Shown in pieces: positions 1-7,138 of a stretch of 17,976 bases of DNA (position 1 is the stretch's first letter; each line of letters begins with the position of its first letter). Source of the stretch: an uncultured Pseudomonadota bacterium (lineage in GTDB: Bacteria; Pseudomonadota; Gammaproteobacteria; Xanthomonadales; Ahniellaceae); the NCBI GenBank assembly GCA_937996755.1, contig CALKUS010000050.1, positions 1 through 17,976 on the forward strand. The letters are read 5' to 3'. The notes under the pieces are model-generated. The model saw only the letters and a list, made by a program, of their open reading frames with translations. It was not told the origin of the DNA and did no database searches. The position numbers were made by a program, and so were the translations under genes.

Positions 1-1
1 C

Positions 2-1654
2 CGAGGGGAGGAGGGTGTCGTGCTGCTTGACGAGGTCCTGGAGGGCGCCGGCGAGCGCCGCGAGGTGACGCTGCAGGCGGGGTCGTATTCCGACCTGCGC
101 GGCGTCGTCGACTTCGACACGCCCGTGAACGACACGATGGCGTTCCGCGTGACGGCGATGGCGGAAGGCGCGGACAGCTATCGCGACGACGTCGACCTCG
201 AGCGCTGGGGCATCAACCCCACGATGGCGTTCCACCTGAACGAGACGACCGACCTCACGATCGGCTACGAGCATTTCAGCGACGAGCGCACGGCCGATCG
301 CGGGCAGCCGTCGTTCCAGGGTCGCCCGTTCGACGCGGACGAGTCCACGTTCTTCGGCGATCCGGACCTCAGCACGGTCGACGCGGAAGTCGATGCGTTC
401 AACGTGCTCGTCGAGCACGATTTCCAGAACGGCGCGCTGCTGCGCAACCGCACGCGCTACGCGACGTACGACAAGTTCTACCAGAACGTCTTTCCGAACG
501 CGGCCGTGAACGCCGCCGGCAACAGCGTGTCGATCGGCGCGTACAACAACGCGACGCAGCGCGACAACCTGTTCAACCAGACCGACTTCATCACCACGAT
601 CGAGACCGGCAGCGTCTCGCACGAGCTGCTGATCGGTGGCGAGCTCGGACGCCAGGACACGAGCAACCTGCGCACAACCGGGTTCTTCGGGCCGAACGGC
701 GCGACGAGCGAGGCCGTGCCGGTGACGAACCCGCGCCCGGTCGGCCCGATCGTGTTCCGCCCGAGCGCGACGGACGCGAACAACGACGGCGTCGCGAACC
801 TCGCGGCCGTCTACATCCAGGACCAGGTCGAGCTCACGCCGAACTGGCTCGCCGTCGTCGGCGCGCGCTGCGACCGATTCGACGTCGACTTCACGAACAA
901 CCGGACGGGCGCCGACTTCAGCGTCACGGACACGCCGCTGTCGCCGCGGCTCGGCGTGATCTGGAAGCCGGTCGACCGCGTGTCGGTATACGCCAGCTAC
1001 AGCGACACGTTCGTGCCGCGCGCCGGCGAGCAGCTCGCATCGCTGTCGCTGACCAACGAGTCGCTCGACCCGGAAGAATTCGAGAACGTCGAGATCGGCG
1101 CGAAATGGGAGGTTTCCGACGGCTTCCTCGCGTCGATCGCGGTGTACCGGCTCGACCGCAGCAACGTCGCGATCCCCGATCCCGTCGACGTCACGCGCAC
1201 GCTGCTCGTCGACGGCCAGCGCAGCGAAGGCGTGGAGCTCGGCTTCGGCGGGCACGTCACGGATCGCTGGCAGGTTTTCGGCGGCTACGCTTACCAGGAC
1301 GGCGAGCTGACGGCGACCGCGTCAGCCACCGCGCGGGACGGCGCGCGCCTGGCGCAGCTGCCGCGGCACAGCGCATCGGTCTGGAACCGTTTCGACTTCA
1401 ACGACGCCTGGGGCTTCGGCCTCGGCGCGATCTACCGCGACGAGATCTTCGGCGCCACCGACAACCTCGTCACGGTCCCGTCGTTCACCCGCTTCGACGG
1501 CGCCGTTTACTGGACGGCGAGCGACCGCATCCGCCTGCAGCTCAACGTCGAGAACCTGTTCGACGAGGAGTACATCGCCGCGGCGAACGGCAACAACAAC
1601 CTGCTGCCGGGATCGCCGCGCGCGGCGAAGCTGGCGATGACGCTCACGTTCTGA
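2..1654 (+). CDS. TonB-dependent siderophore receptor, 3' part (5' end outside window)
   Basis: Outer-membrane beta-barrel that imports a ferric siderophore using energy from TonB-ExbB-ExbD. The frame is open from base 2, so the protein is truncated by the window edge; about 550 residues remain of a family usually near 700-800. They cover the end of the plug and the whole barrel. Typical features seen: the plug-to-barrel segment reading EVTLQAGSYSDLRG, repeated amphipathic strands, a late FENVEIGAKWEV segment, a NVENLFDEEYIAA segment, and a C-terminal strand ending in Phe (AAKLAMTLTF), the usual BAM recognition residue. The closing segment resembles catecholate receptors of the Fiu type, but the substrate cannot be read from sequence. 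The stop overlaps the next gene by one base (TGATG). The first 15 visible residues fit the conserved plug motif (RG..GG.VN.V.K) poorly; see findings. Confidence 0.93.
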   Translation, partial: RGEEGVVLLDEVLEGAGERREVTLQAGSYSDLRGVVDFDTPVNDTMAFRVTAMAEGADSYRDDVDLERWGINPTMAFHLNETTDLTIGYEHFSDERTADRGQPSFQGRPFDADESTFFGDPDLSTVDAEVDAFNVLVEHDFQNGALLRNRTRYATYDKFYQNVFPNAAVNAAGNSVSIGAYNNATQRDNLFNQTDFITTIETGSVSHELLIGGELGRQDTSNLRTTGFFGPNGATSEAVPVTNPRPVGPIVFRPSATDANNDGVANLAAVYIQDQVELTPNWLAVVGARCDRFDVDFTNNRTGADFSVTDTPLSPRLGVIWKPVDRVSVYASYSDTFVPRAGEQLASLSLTNESLDPEEFENVEIGAKWEVSDGFLASIAVYRLDRSNVAIPDPVDVTRTLLVDGQRSEGVELGFGGHVTDRWQVFGGYAYQDGELTATASATARDGARLAQLPRHSASVWNRFDFNDAWGFGLGAIYRDEIFGATDNLVTVPSFTRFDGAVYWTASDRIRLQLNVENLFDEEYIAAANGNNNLLPGSPRAAKLAMTLTF

Positions 1655-2793
1655 TGGCTTCGTCGTGGACCGGCCGGCGCGACGCGCAGGCGCTGCAGCC
1701 GCGACCGCGCCGTGCGCGCGGCACGGTCGCGTGGCTGCATCGCTGGCTCGGGCTCACGGTCGGGCTCGTGCTCGCGGTGCAGGGCACGACCGGCGCGTTG
1801 CTCGCGTTTCGCCCCGAGCTGCAGGTCGCGATGGCGCCGGCGTACGTCCTCGCCGACGCCGCGCGCCTGCCGCTCGCCGACGTGGTCGCGCACGCCGAGC
1901 GCGACGCCGCGCCGGGACAGGCGCTGCGCTTCATCGCATGGGAATCGAGCGATGGCGCGTACGAAGTCCGCTATGGCGGCGAAGGCGGCGATGCGACGTG
2001 GCTCGTCGATCCCGCGACGGGCGAGCGCGTCGCACGTCCCTGGGGCGACGCCGCGTTCTGGACGATCGAACGCGTGCACCGCACGTTCGCGCTCGGCGAC
2101 GCGGGCCACTGGATCACGTTCGCGGCGGCGATCGCGCTGCTCGCGCTCGTCGCGCTCGGGATCGTGCTTCGGCTTCCGATCCGCGAAACGCTTTCGCGCT
2201 GGCTCTCGCCGCGCAGCCCGGCCGCCGGCCTGCCGCGCTGGCGCAGGCTTCACGCGGTGGCGGGAACCTGGCTGCTGCCGCTGTTCCTCGTCACGGCGCT
2301 CACCGGCCTGTTCTGGGCGTCCGACGCGTACCGCAACCTGCTGCTGAAGCTCGCGGGGCAACCGCCGCGCCCGCCGCGCCCGGCCGTGATGGCGCCGCCC
2401 GCGCGACCGCTGCCTGCACTCGAGCGCGCGCTCACCACCTTCGCCGCCACGGCGCCCGACGCGAAGCGCGTCGTCTTCCAGGTGCCGCGCGATGCGCAAG
2501 CGGGGATCGAGCTGCGCTACCTCGCGCCCGATGCGCCGCACGACCGTGCGTTCGGCGTCGTGCGGCTGACGATCGACGGCGCGCTCGTCGCGCACGAGCC
2601 GTTCGCGGCACAGCCCGCGGGCAAGCGTGCGCTCGCCTACGTGTACCCGCTGCACTCGGGGTCGTGGCTCGGCATTCCCGGCCGCGCGCTCATGATGCTT
2701 TCCGCGGCGACCATGCCCGCGCTGTTCGCGATCGGGCTCTACCTCTGGCTCGGCGCGCGGCGCCGGCGTCGCGGCCTGCGGGCCGAGGCGTGA
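1654..2793 (+). CDS. PepSY-associated transmembrane protein (siderophore-linked reductase family)
   Basis: Inner-membrane protein of 379 residues in the PepSY_TM family. Genes of this family beside TonB-dependent receptors are thought to reduce or release iron from imported siderophores. ATG at 1654 is chosen because it overlaps the receptor stop (TGATG) and is followed at once by the family N-terminus. Predicted helices: about 31-52, 152-173, 201-222 and 345-368. Histidines sit at helix edges as in the family: WLHRWLG near 27-33, ERVHRTFALGDAGHW near 139-153, RRLH near 197-200, and YPLHSGSW before the last helix. The segment after helix 1 (LRFIAWESSDGAYEVRYGG, near 91-109) looks like the PepSY-type periplasmic fold. 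A Pro-rich linker lies near 236-252. The gene is probably co-transcribed with the receptor and iron-regulated from a promoter outside the window. Iron reduction is family knowledge, not shown here. Confidence 0.88.
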   Translation: MASSWTGRRDAQALQPRPRRARGTVAWLHRWLGLTVGLVLAVQGTTGALLAFRPELQVAMAPAYVLADAARLPLADVVAHAERDAAPGQALRFIAWESSDGAYEVRYGGEGGDATWLVDPATGERVARPWGDAAFWTIERVHRTFALGDAGHWITFAAAIALLALVALGIVLRLPIRETLSRWLSPRSPAAGLPRWRRLHAVAGTWLLPLFLVTALTGLFWASDAYRNLLLKLAGQPPRPPRPAVMAPPARPLPALERALTTFAATAPDAKRVVFQVPRDAQAGIELRYLAPDAPHDRAFGVVRLTIDGALVAHEPFAAQPAGKRALAYVYPLHSGSWLGIPGRALMMLSAATMPALFAIGLYLWLGARRRRRGLRAEA

Positions 2794-2796
2794 AGC

Positions 2797-3384
2797 TCAG
2801 CGCGTGGCGGGGACGAGCTGCGCGAGCACGATCTCGCCGCCGCCGCTGATCACGAGTTGCTCGCGGCGCTCGCCGTCCGCTTCCAGCACGAACGTGTCGC
2901 CCGCTTCGAGCGGCAGGTCGTCGCCATGCTGGCGCGCGGCGCGACCGGCCGCGAGATGTCCGATCCACGCCGTGCCGGGCTCGGCGAGCAGCAGCATGGG
3001 GCCGACGAGCGGGCGGAACATCACCTTGTGCGCCCACGCGGCGCGGCGCGTGATCACGTTGAAGTCGCGCGTCGGGCCGTCGAGCACTCGGCACTTCGCC
3101 GGCGCGTCGCCGCTGAACACATACGGCCCGCTCCGGGGGCTGAGCAGCGCGCGCTCGTTGCCGTCGACCGCCAGCTCGATGCCTTCGCCCTCGAGCACGA
3201 GCAGCGTGCGGTCGCAACCGGGGAACGCGGAGAACTCGCTGTCGGCATCCACTTCGGCAACGCTGATGCGCCAGTCGAGCGCGCCATCGCCACCGTCGCG
3301 CCGCACGATCTCCGTCGTCCAGCCCGCGCCGTTCTTCCAGCGCATGCGCTGGCCGGCCGCCCGTGGGACGATGCGCAGCGTCAC
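2797..3384 (-). CDS. hutD: HutD family protein
   Basis: A 195-residue cupin-like protein of the HutD/Ves family. HutD is associated with histidine utilisation in other bacteria, where it is proposed to limit or modulate Hut activity; the related Ves protein of E. coli is poorly understood. Family signatures seen: WKNGAGWTTEI at residues 16-26, WRISVAEV at 38-45, FSAFPGCDRTLLVLEG at 51-66 and DFNVITRR at 107-114. The start is GTG at 3384, which overlaps the stop of the upstream SET-domain gene (GTGA, 4 bp), so the two are translationally coupled. The reading frame is open further upstream, but that part is the shadow of the SET gene. The 3' end lies 3 bp from the convergent PepSY gene. No hut structural genes are in view, so a role in histidine metabolism is unproven here. 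Confidence 0.87.
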   Translation of the reverse strand: MTLRIVPRAAGQRMRWKNGAGWTTEIVRRDGGDGALDWRISVAEVDADSEFSAFPGCDRTLLVLEGEGIELAVDGNERALLSPRSGPYVFSGDAPAKCRVLDGPTRDFNVITRRAAWAHKVMFRPLVGPMLLLAEPGTAWIGHLAAGRAARQHGDDLPLEAGDTFVLEADGERREQLVISGGGEIVLAQLVPATR

Positions 3385-3842
3385 GCGATCGCCTGCGACA
3401 GCTGCGCGGTCGTGATGCGCAGGCTTTCGGCCCACGACAACCCGACGATGCGCTCGCCGCTCAGCGCATCGCGGAATGCTTCTTCCTGGCCTTCGCCGAG
3501 CAGGTGGCGGTAGTCGATCGTGAGCTCCTCGCCCGGCTCGAGCTCGCGCGCCGCGAAGATGAAGCCGAGGTGCCAGACCCCGTTCGGTTCGAACGAGTGG
3601 TTGACGTAGCACTCGTCCGGCCACTCGGGCGTCATCGTGAAGCGGTCCTCGAACCAGCGCACGGTGCTCGGCAGCATCTCCTCGCGGTCCGGGCGCGCCT
3701 CGATCTCGCTCCAGCGGAACGTCTCGGGAATGGCGTCGGGCGCGACCACGATGCGGCCGCGTGCGACCGATTCTGCGAGGAACAGGCCCTGGCCTGCGCC
3801 GGGAATGGCCGACGGCGCGATGCGGTAACGCGGGAGGATCAT
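3381..3842 (-). CDS. Stand-alone SET-domain protein (putative lysine methyltransferase)
   Basis: A 153-residue protein consisting of little beyond a SET domain, the S-adenosylmethionine-dependent lysine methyltransferase fold. Motifs seen: an N-terminal GAGQGLF segment at 16-22 matching the SAM-binding GxGxGLF/GRGVF motif, YVNHSFEPN at 79-87 in the place of the canonical NHSCxPN, and GEELTIDY at 104-111 with the expected late Tyr. The cysteine of NHSC is Phe here and there is no post-SET cysteine cluster, so it differs clearly from the second SET protein at 17301. It is first gene of a two-gene unit with hutD (4-bp overlap). The ATG at 3842 lacks a strong Shine-Dalgarno sequence. The substrate is unknown; such small bacterial SET proteins are mostly uncharacterised. 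Confidence 0.85.
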   Translation of the reverse strand: MILPRYRIAPSAIPGAGQGLFLAESVARGRIVVAPDAIPETFRWSEIEARPDREEMLPSTVRWFEDRFTMTPEWPDECYVNHSFEPNGVWHLGFIFAARELEPGEELTIDYRHLLGEGQEEAFRDALSGERIVGLSWAESLRITTAQLSQAIA

Positions 3843-3890
3843 TGCGAATTCGGGTCGAATGACTCCCGCGCAGTCTAGCGCACGCGAGGT

Positions 3891-3948
3891 CGCGGCCCGG
3901 TCGCGCCAGGGGTGGCGACCGGGCCGCGAACCGGCCGGAACGGCCGGT
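3891..3948 (-). terminator. Two hairpins downstream of the ComEA-like gene
   Basis: A 14-bp perfect stem (arms 3891-3904 and 3915-3928, 10-nt loop) and a second 7-bp stem (arms 3930-3936 and 3942-3948, 5-nt loop) lie between the end of the minus-strand ComEA-like gene and the SET gene. They probably end comEA-type transcripts. There is no clear U-tract, so intrinsic termination is uncertain; the stems may act with Rho or protect a 3' end. Confidence 0.5.
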
Positions 3949-3960
3949 GTCGGCGGTGCC

Positions 3961-4269
3961 TCAGGGCGACGGCTTGTTGCTGCCGGCCTGCGCGGTGCGC
4001 GGCGCGGGCGAGCCGCCGACCGTGAGCATCTCGCGGTTCTTCTCGACGGTCTTGAGCCCGATGCCCTTGACCTGCGCGAGCTGGTCGACGCTCTTGAACG
4101 CGCCGTGCTCCTCGCGGTACGCGACGATGGCCTCGGCCTTCGATTCGCCGACGCCGTTGAGGCGCGAGGCGAGCGTGGCCGCGTCCGCCGTGTTGATGTT
4201 GACCGGCTCCGCGGCGTGCGCGGCGAAGGCGAAGAACAGCGACAGCAGCAGCGACTTGAAGAAGTTCAT
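3961..4269 (-). CDS. comEA: ComEA-like helix-hairpin-helix DNA-binding protein
   Basis: A secreted 102-residue protein: a signal peptide at residues 1-19 with probable cleavage after AHA, then a ComEA-type helix-hairpin-helix pair. The signature VNINTADAATLASRLNGVG runs from about residue 23, followed by AIVAYREEHGAFKSVDQLAQVKGIG, where the two G-[VI]-G hairpins are visible (GVGESKA near 39-45 and VKGIGLKT near 67-74). A 20-residue Pro/Ser-rich tail follows. ComEA binds double-stranded DNA in the periplasm during natural transformation. Short single-domain versions are widespread in Gammaproteobacteria and some may serve other roles. Start at 4269 is supported by a GGGGAG ribosome-binding site about 7 bases upstream on the minus strand. 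No other competence gene is in view. Confidence 0.88.
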   Translation of the reverse strand: MNFFKSLLLSLFFAFAAHAAEPVNINTADAATLASRLNGVGESKAEAIVAYREEHGAFKSVDQLAQVKGIGLKTVEKNREMLTVGGSPAPRTAQAGSNKPSP

Positions 4270-4433
4270 GGTTTTCTCCCCAACGTTGGTTGCGCCCGCC
4301 GCGACATGCGTCGGGACGGGGATCAGCCTAGGGAACGGCTCGGCCGCGCGAATCGGGCGAACGCCGCGTCGTCGCGTCGGCCGATGGCGCTGCGGTGCGT
4401 GCGAGATTTCCTACAGAGGCGTCCGATATGGAA

Positions 4434-4453
4434 GCTCGAGTACCAGCTCGAGC
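4434..4453. repeat. Short inverted repeat
   Basis: Perfect 7-bp arms gctcgag (4434-4440) and ctcgagc (4447-4453) around a 6-nt loop. It contains two XhoI-like ctcgag palindromes, which makes the match partly trivial. It could be an operator or part of the leader structure with the larger hairpin 46 bp downstream. Confidence 0.5.
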
Positions 4454-4498
4454 CGCCTGCATCCCTGCGAACCGCCCGTTCGGCATCCATGCCTCACC

Positions 4499-4545
4499 CG
4501 AATCGGGCACGTCATGCCACTGGCATGACGTAGCCGCCCGATTCG
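4499..4545. promoter_or_regulatory. Strong nested inverted repeat upstream of the M20 peptidase
   Basis: Inner perfect 11-bp arms (acgtcatgcca at 4509-4519, tggcatgacgt at 4521-4531) around one central base, flanked by outer perfect 10-bp arms (cgaatcgggc at 4499-4508, gcccgattcg at 4536-4545). The only interruption is a 4-nt bulge on the right side (4532-4535). The total is 21 paired bases. It ends 60 bp before the peptidase start. It may be a dimeric-repressor operator (inner part), an attenuator or a repeat element; no U-tract follows. Confidence 0.6.
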
Positions 4546-4605
4546 ACCTCCGTCCTGCCTTTTGAGAGGGAGTAAACTCCGCGGACCCAAAGCCGGCGGT
4601 GCGCC

Positions 4606-6033
4606 ATGAACAGCGACAAGCTCTACGACTTCGTTTCCGGCATGTGGGACGAGCAGATCGTTCCGCAGCTGATCGAGTACATCAAGATCCCGAACAAGTC
4701 GCCGATGTTCGACGCGCAGTGGCAGGAACACGGCTACATGAAGGAAGCGATGGACCTGCTGGAGACGTGGGTCCGCGCGCAGAAAATCTCCGGCATGACG
4801 GTGGAGCGGATCCAGCTCCCGAACCGCACGCCGCTGCTGTTCATCGACATTCCCGGCAAGGGCGACGACGTGGTCCTGCTCTACGGCCACATGGACAAGC
4901 AGCCCGAGATGGTCGGCTGGGCGCCCGACCTCGCGCCGTGGAAGCCGGTGGTCGCGGGCGACAAGCTGTACGGACGGGGCGGCGCGGACGACGGCTATGC
5001 GACGTACGCGTCGCTCGCCGCGATCATGGCGCTGCACGATCGCGGCGTGGACCACTCGCGCTGCGTCGTGCTGATCGAAGGCTGCGAGGAATCCGGCTCG
5101 TACGACCTGCCGTTCTACATCGGCCACCTCGCCGCGCGCATCGGCTCGCCATCGCTCGTCGTCTGCCTCGATTCGGGCTGCGGCAACTACGACCAGCTCT
5201 GGCTCACGACCAGCCTGCGCGGCCTCGCGGGCGGCACGCTGCGCGTGAAGGTGCTCGAGGAAGGCGTGCACTCCGGCGACGCGAGCGGCATCGTGCCGTC
5301 GAGCTTCCGCATCCTGCGCCAGCTGCTCGACCGCATCGAGGATCCGGTGAGCGGAAAGTTGCGGCCCGAGCTGCTGTACGTCGACATCCCCGGCGAGCGC
5401 GTCGAGCAGGCGAAGGAAGTCGCGAACGTGCTCGGCCCGCACGTCTACGACAAGTTCCCCTGGCTTCCCGGCATGAAGCCGATGGACTCCGACCTCACCG
5501 AGCTCGTGCTCAATCGCACGTGGCGACCGGCCGTGTCCGTGACGGGCATCGACGGCATGCCGGCGCTCGAGGACGCGGGCAACGTGCTGCGTCCGCAGAC
5601 CGCGGTGAAGCTCTCGATCCGCATCCCGCCGACGCTCGATCCGGTGGTCGCGTCGAACACGCTGAAGCAGATCCTCGAGAAGGACCCGCCGTACGGCGCG
5701 AAGATCGAATTCGACGTCGAGAAGTCGTCGATGGGCTGGGCCGCGCCGAGCCTCAAGCACTGGCTCGCCGATTCCATCGACACGGCGTCGCGCGAGTACT
5801 TCGGCCCGAAGTCGGCCGCGATGGGCGAGGGCGGCACGATCCCGTTCATGGGCATGCTGCAGGAACGCTTCCCCGAGGCGCAGTTCATGGTCACGGGCCT
5901 GCTCGGCCCGAAGTCGAACGCGCACGGCCCGAACGAGTTCCTGCACATCCCGACCGGCAAGAAACTGACGGCTTCCGTGGCGCGCGTGCTGCGCGACCAT
6001 TACGTCAATCGCGGGACACCAGCTGCCGCATAG
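4606..6033 (+). CDS. M20 family metallopeptidase (dipeptidase type)
   Basis: A 475-residue cytosolic zinc aminoacyl-peptidase of the M20 clan, of the length of dipeptidases such as carnosinase-like CNDP enzymes. Active-site motifs are complete: GHMDKQP at 94-100 (zinc ligand His95, catalytic-site Asp97), GRGGADDGYA at 123-132 (bridging Asp128), EGCEESGS at 158-165 (catalytic Glu161 and ligand Glu162), CLDSG at 187-191 (ligand Asp189), VHSGD at 221-225 at the dimerisation lid, and AHGPNEF at 439-445 (ligand His440). There is no signal peptide. ATG at 4606 gives a full family N-terminus. The final residues RGTPAAA and the stop codon fall inside a 20-bp perfect inverted repeat (6010-6052), so the tail may be repeat-derived. 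Exact substrate is not predictable. Confidence 0.93.
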   Translation: MNSDKLYDFVSGMWDEQIVPQLIEYIKIPNKSPMFDAQWQEHGYMKEAMDLLETWVRAQKISGMTVERIQLPNRTPLLFIDIPGKGDDVVLLYGHMDKQPEMVGWAPDLAPWKPVVAGDKLYGRGGADDGYATYASLAAIMALHDRGVDHSRCVVLIEGCEESGSYDLPFYIGHLAARIGSPSLVVCLDSGCGNYDQLWLTTSLRGLAGGTLRVKVLEEGVHSGDASGIVPSSFRILRQLLDRIEDPVSGKLRPELLYVDIPGERVEQAKEVANVLGPHVYDKFPWLPGMKPMDSDLTELVLNRTWRPAVSVTGIDGMPALEDAGNVLRPQTAVKLSIRIPPTLDPVVASNTLKQILEKDPPYGAKIEFDVEKSSMGWAAPSLKHWLADSIDTASREYFGPKSAAMGEGGTIPFMGMLQERFPEAQFMVTGLLGPKSNAHGPNEFLHIPTGKKLTASVARVLRDHYVNRGTPAAA

Positions 6034-6052
6034 CGGCAGCTGGTGTCCCGCG
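6010..6052. repeat. Perfect 20-bp inverted repeat spanning the M20 stop codon
   Basis: Arms 6010-6029 and 6033-6052 are perfect reverse complements with a 3-nt loop (ata). The TAG stop (6031-6033) of the peptidase is at the apex and the left arm encodes its last residues. It is likely a terminator or transcript-stabilising stem, first of three abutting inverted repeats. Confidence 0.85.
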
Positions 6053-6122
6053 TCCCGAGCGCGCAGCGCGAGGGACCTCGCGAAACTTGCGGGAGGTCCC
6101 TCGCCCTGCGGGCTCGGGACGC
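6050..6122. repeat. Long imperfect inverted repeat, 28 paired bases
   Basis: Outer arms gcgtcccgagc (6050-6060) and gctcgggacgc (6112-6122), then a G-G mismatch, cgcag (6062-6066) with ctgcg (6106-6110), a C-C mismatch, and gcgagggacctc (6068-6079) with gaggtccctcgc (6093-6104). The loop is 13 nt. It shares its edges with the repeats on either side. Confidence 0.8.
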
Positions 6123-6157
6123 TGGGTCGCTGATCGCGCAGCGCTCAGCGACCCAGC
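6121..6157. repeat. 13-bp inverted repeat spanning the stop of the convergent membrane gene
   Basis: Arms gctgggtcgctga (6121-6133) and tcagcgacccagc (6145-6157) with an 11-nt loop. The minus-strand gene's TGA stop is at 6147-6145, the first bases of the right arm. With the two repeats to its left it fills the whole space between the convergent genes. Confidence 0.75.
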
Positions 6158-7008
6158 GCGCGCGGCACGACGACAAGCAGCGCGCGCCACCCCAGCCACA
6201 TCAGCAACAGCGGCATCACGATCGTCTGGATGGTGAACACGGCGATCAGGTTGATCACGTGCGTGGTCACGGACGTCGCCGTCGCCTCGAGTCGCGCGAG
6301 CTGCTTGTCGACGTCGAACACTTCCGCCTTGTCGGAGAACCAGGCCTGTGCGCGCTCGGCGAGCGACGCGTCGGCCGGCAGCTTCGGCTTCGCGGCTTCG
6401 GTCTGCAGCACGAGCTCGTCGCGCACCTGCGCGATCGCGGCGCGCGATTCCTCGTACTCCGGCGCGAGGAACAGGTTGTACGCGGCTTCGCTCATGACGG
6501 CCGAAACGGGCACCGCGAAGCGCAGCAGCATCGCGAGCAGCGCAAAGCCGCGCAGCAGGCGTTGCACGCGCGGCACTTCCAGGAAGCTCGCGACGAGCCA
6601 TGCGAGCATCAGCGCGCACAGCGCGAGCTGCAGCGGATGCCACGCGCTGATCCCGACCATGATGCGTTGCAGGCCGAGCGACGCGGCCGCGAACAGCATG
6701 ACCGTGGAAAACTGTTCGACCAGGTCGTTGACGGGATCGAGGATCTCGCCCGGGTTCAGCGCCACGCCGATGCCGGCCGGCTCGACCGCGAGCTCGGTGC
6801 TCTGCGCCACCGAGATCACGCCGTTCAGGGCACGCGCCATCGCGAACGCGACGAGTGCGCGCTTGATGCCGGCCTCCACCTGCGATTCCGCGTAGCCGTC
6901 CATCGAAGGCAGCAGCAGCGCGGCCAGCGAGGCGAGCAGCAGCAGGCCCGCGACGAGCCGCTGGAACCGCGGGTTCGGGCGGGTGGATGGCGGCGGCGGC
7001 ATGGCCAT
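6145..7008 (-). CDS. Unrecognised multi-pass inner-membrane protein
   Basis: I do not recognise the family with confidence. From ATG at 7008 the protein has 287 residues; ATG at 7002 (two codons later) is equally possible, and no strong ribosome-binding site decides. Predicted membrane segments: about 17-35, 99-120, 125-143, 152-171 and a long one at 250-282. Between the first and second is a conserved-looking soluble segment (VAQSTELAVEPAGIGVALNP, from about residue 67), and between the fourth and fifth a charged, helical 75-residue stretch (EYEESRAAIAQVRDELVLQ, from about 184) that may form a coiled coil. Codon use matches the neighbours. It is divergent from the response regulator at 7139 across 130 bp. 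Its last codons and stop lie in an inverted repeat. Confidence 0.75.
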   Translation of the reverse strand: MAMPPPPSTRPNPRFQRLVAGLLLLASLAALLLPSMDGYAESQVEAGIKRALVAFAMARALNGVISVAQSTELAVEPAGIGVALNPGEILDPVNDLVEQFSTVMLFAAASLGLQRIMVGISAWHPLQLALCALMLAWLVASFLEVPRVQRLLRGFALLAMLLRFAVPVSAVMSEAAYNLFLAPEYEESRAAIAQVRDELVLQTEAAKPKLPADASLAERAQAWFSDKAEVFDVDKQLARLEATATSVTTHVINLIAVFTIQTIVMPLLLMWLGWRALLVVVPRALGR

Positions 7009-7138
7009 GACGGTGTCCGGCGGCGGGTCCGACAGCGAGACTAACCCAAGGCCGGCGGCGCGCCGAGTTTGCAATCATTCACGCCGCCGGCCCCCGGATT
7101 CACGCGGCGCCCGCGCGCGCGTGCCCGACACTCGCGCG

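Larger units (their letters stand above)
4270..4605. other. 336-bp divergent intergenic region
   Basis: Separates the minus-strand ComEA-like gene from the plus-strand M20 peptidase and must hold both promoters. No convincing open reading frame is seen. The 10-mer cgaatcgggc occurs three times: direct at 4349-4358 and 4499-4508, inverted at 4536-4545. Two hairpins (4434-4453 and 4499-4545) lie in its right half. A possible -10-like TAAACT at 4573-4578 has no good -35 partner. Confidence 0.6.

Noticed and set aside
1507..2655. Long Arg-rich open frames antisense to the PepSY gene, and similar long frames opposite M20, tamA and tamB
   Set aside because: They are shadows caused by very high GC: Arg/Ala/His-rich, no domain, and opposite genes with clear family motifs.
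6010..6157. CRISPR array or tRNA cluster in the hairpin-dense gap
   Set aside because: The three dyads differ in sequence, there are no regular direct repeats with spacers, and no tRNA-like arms or T-loop motif.
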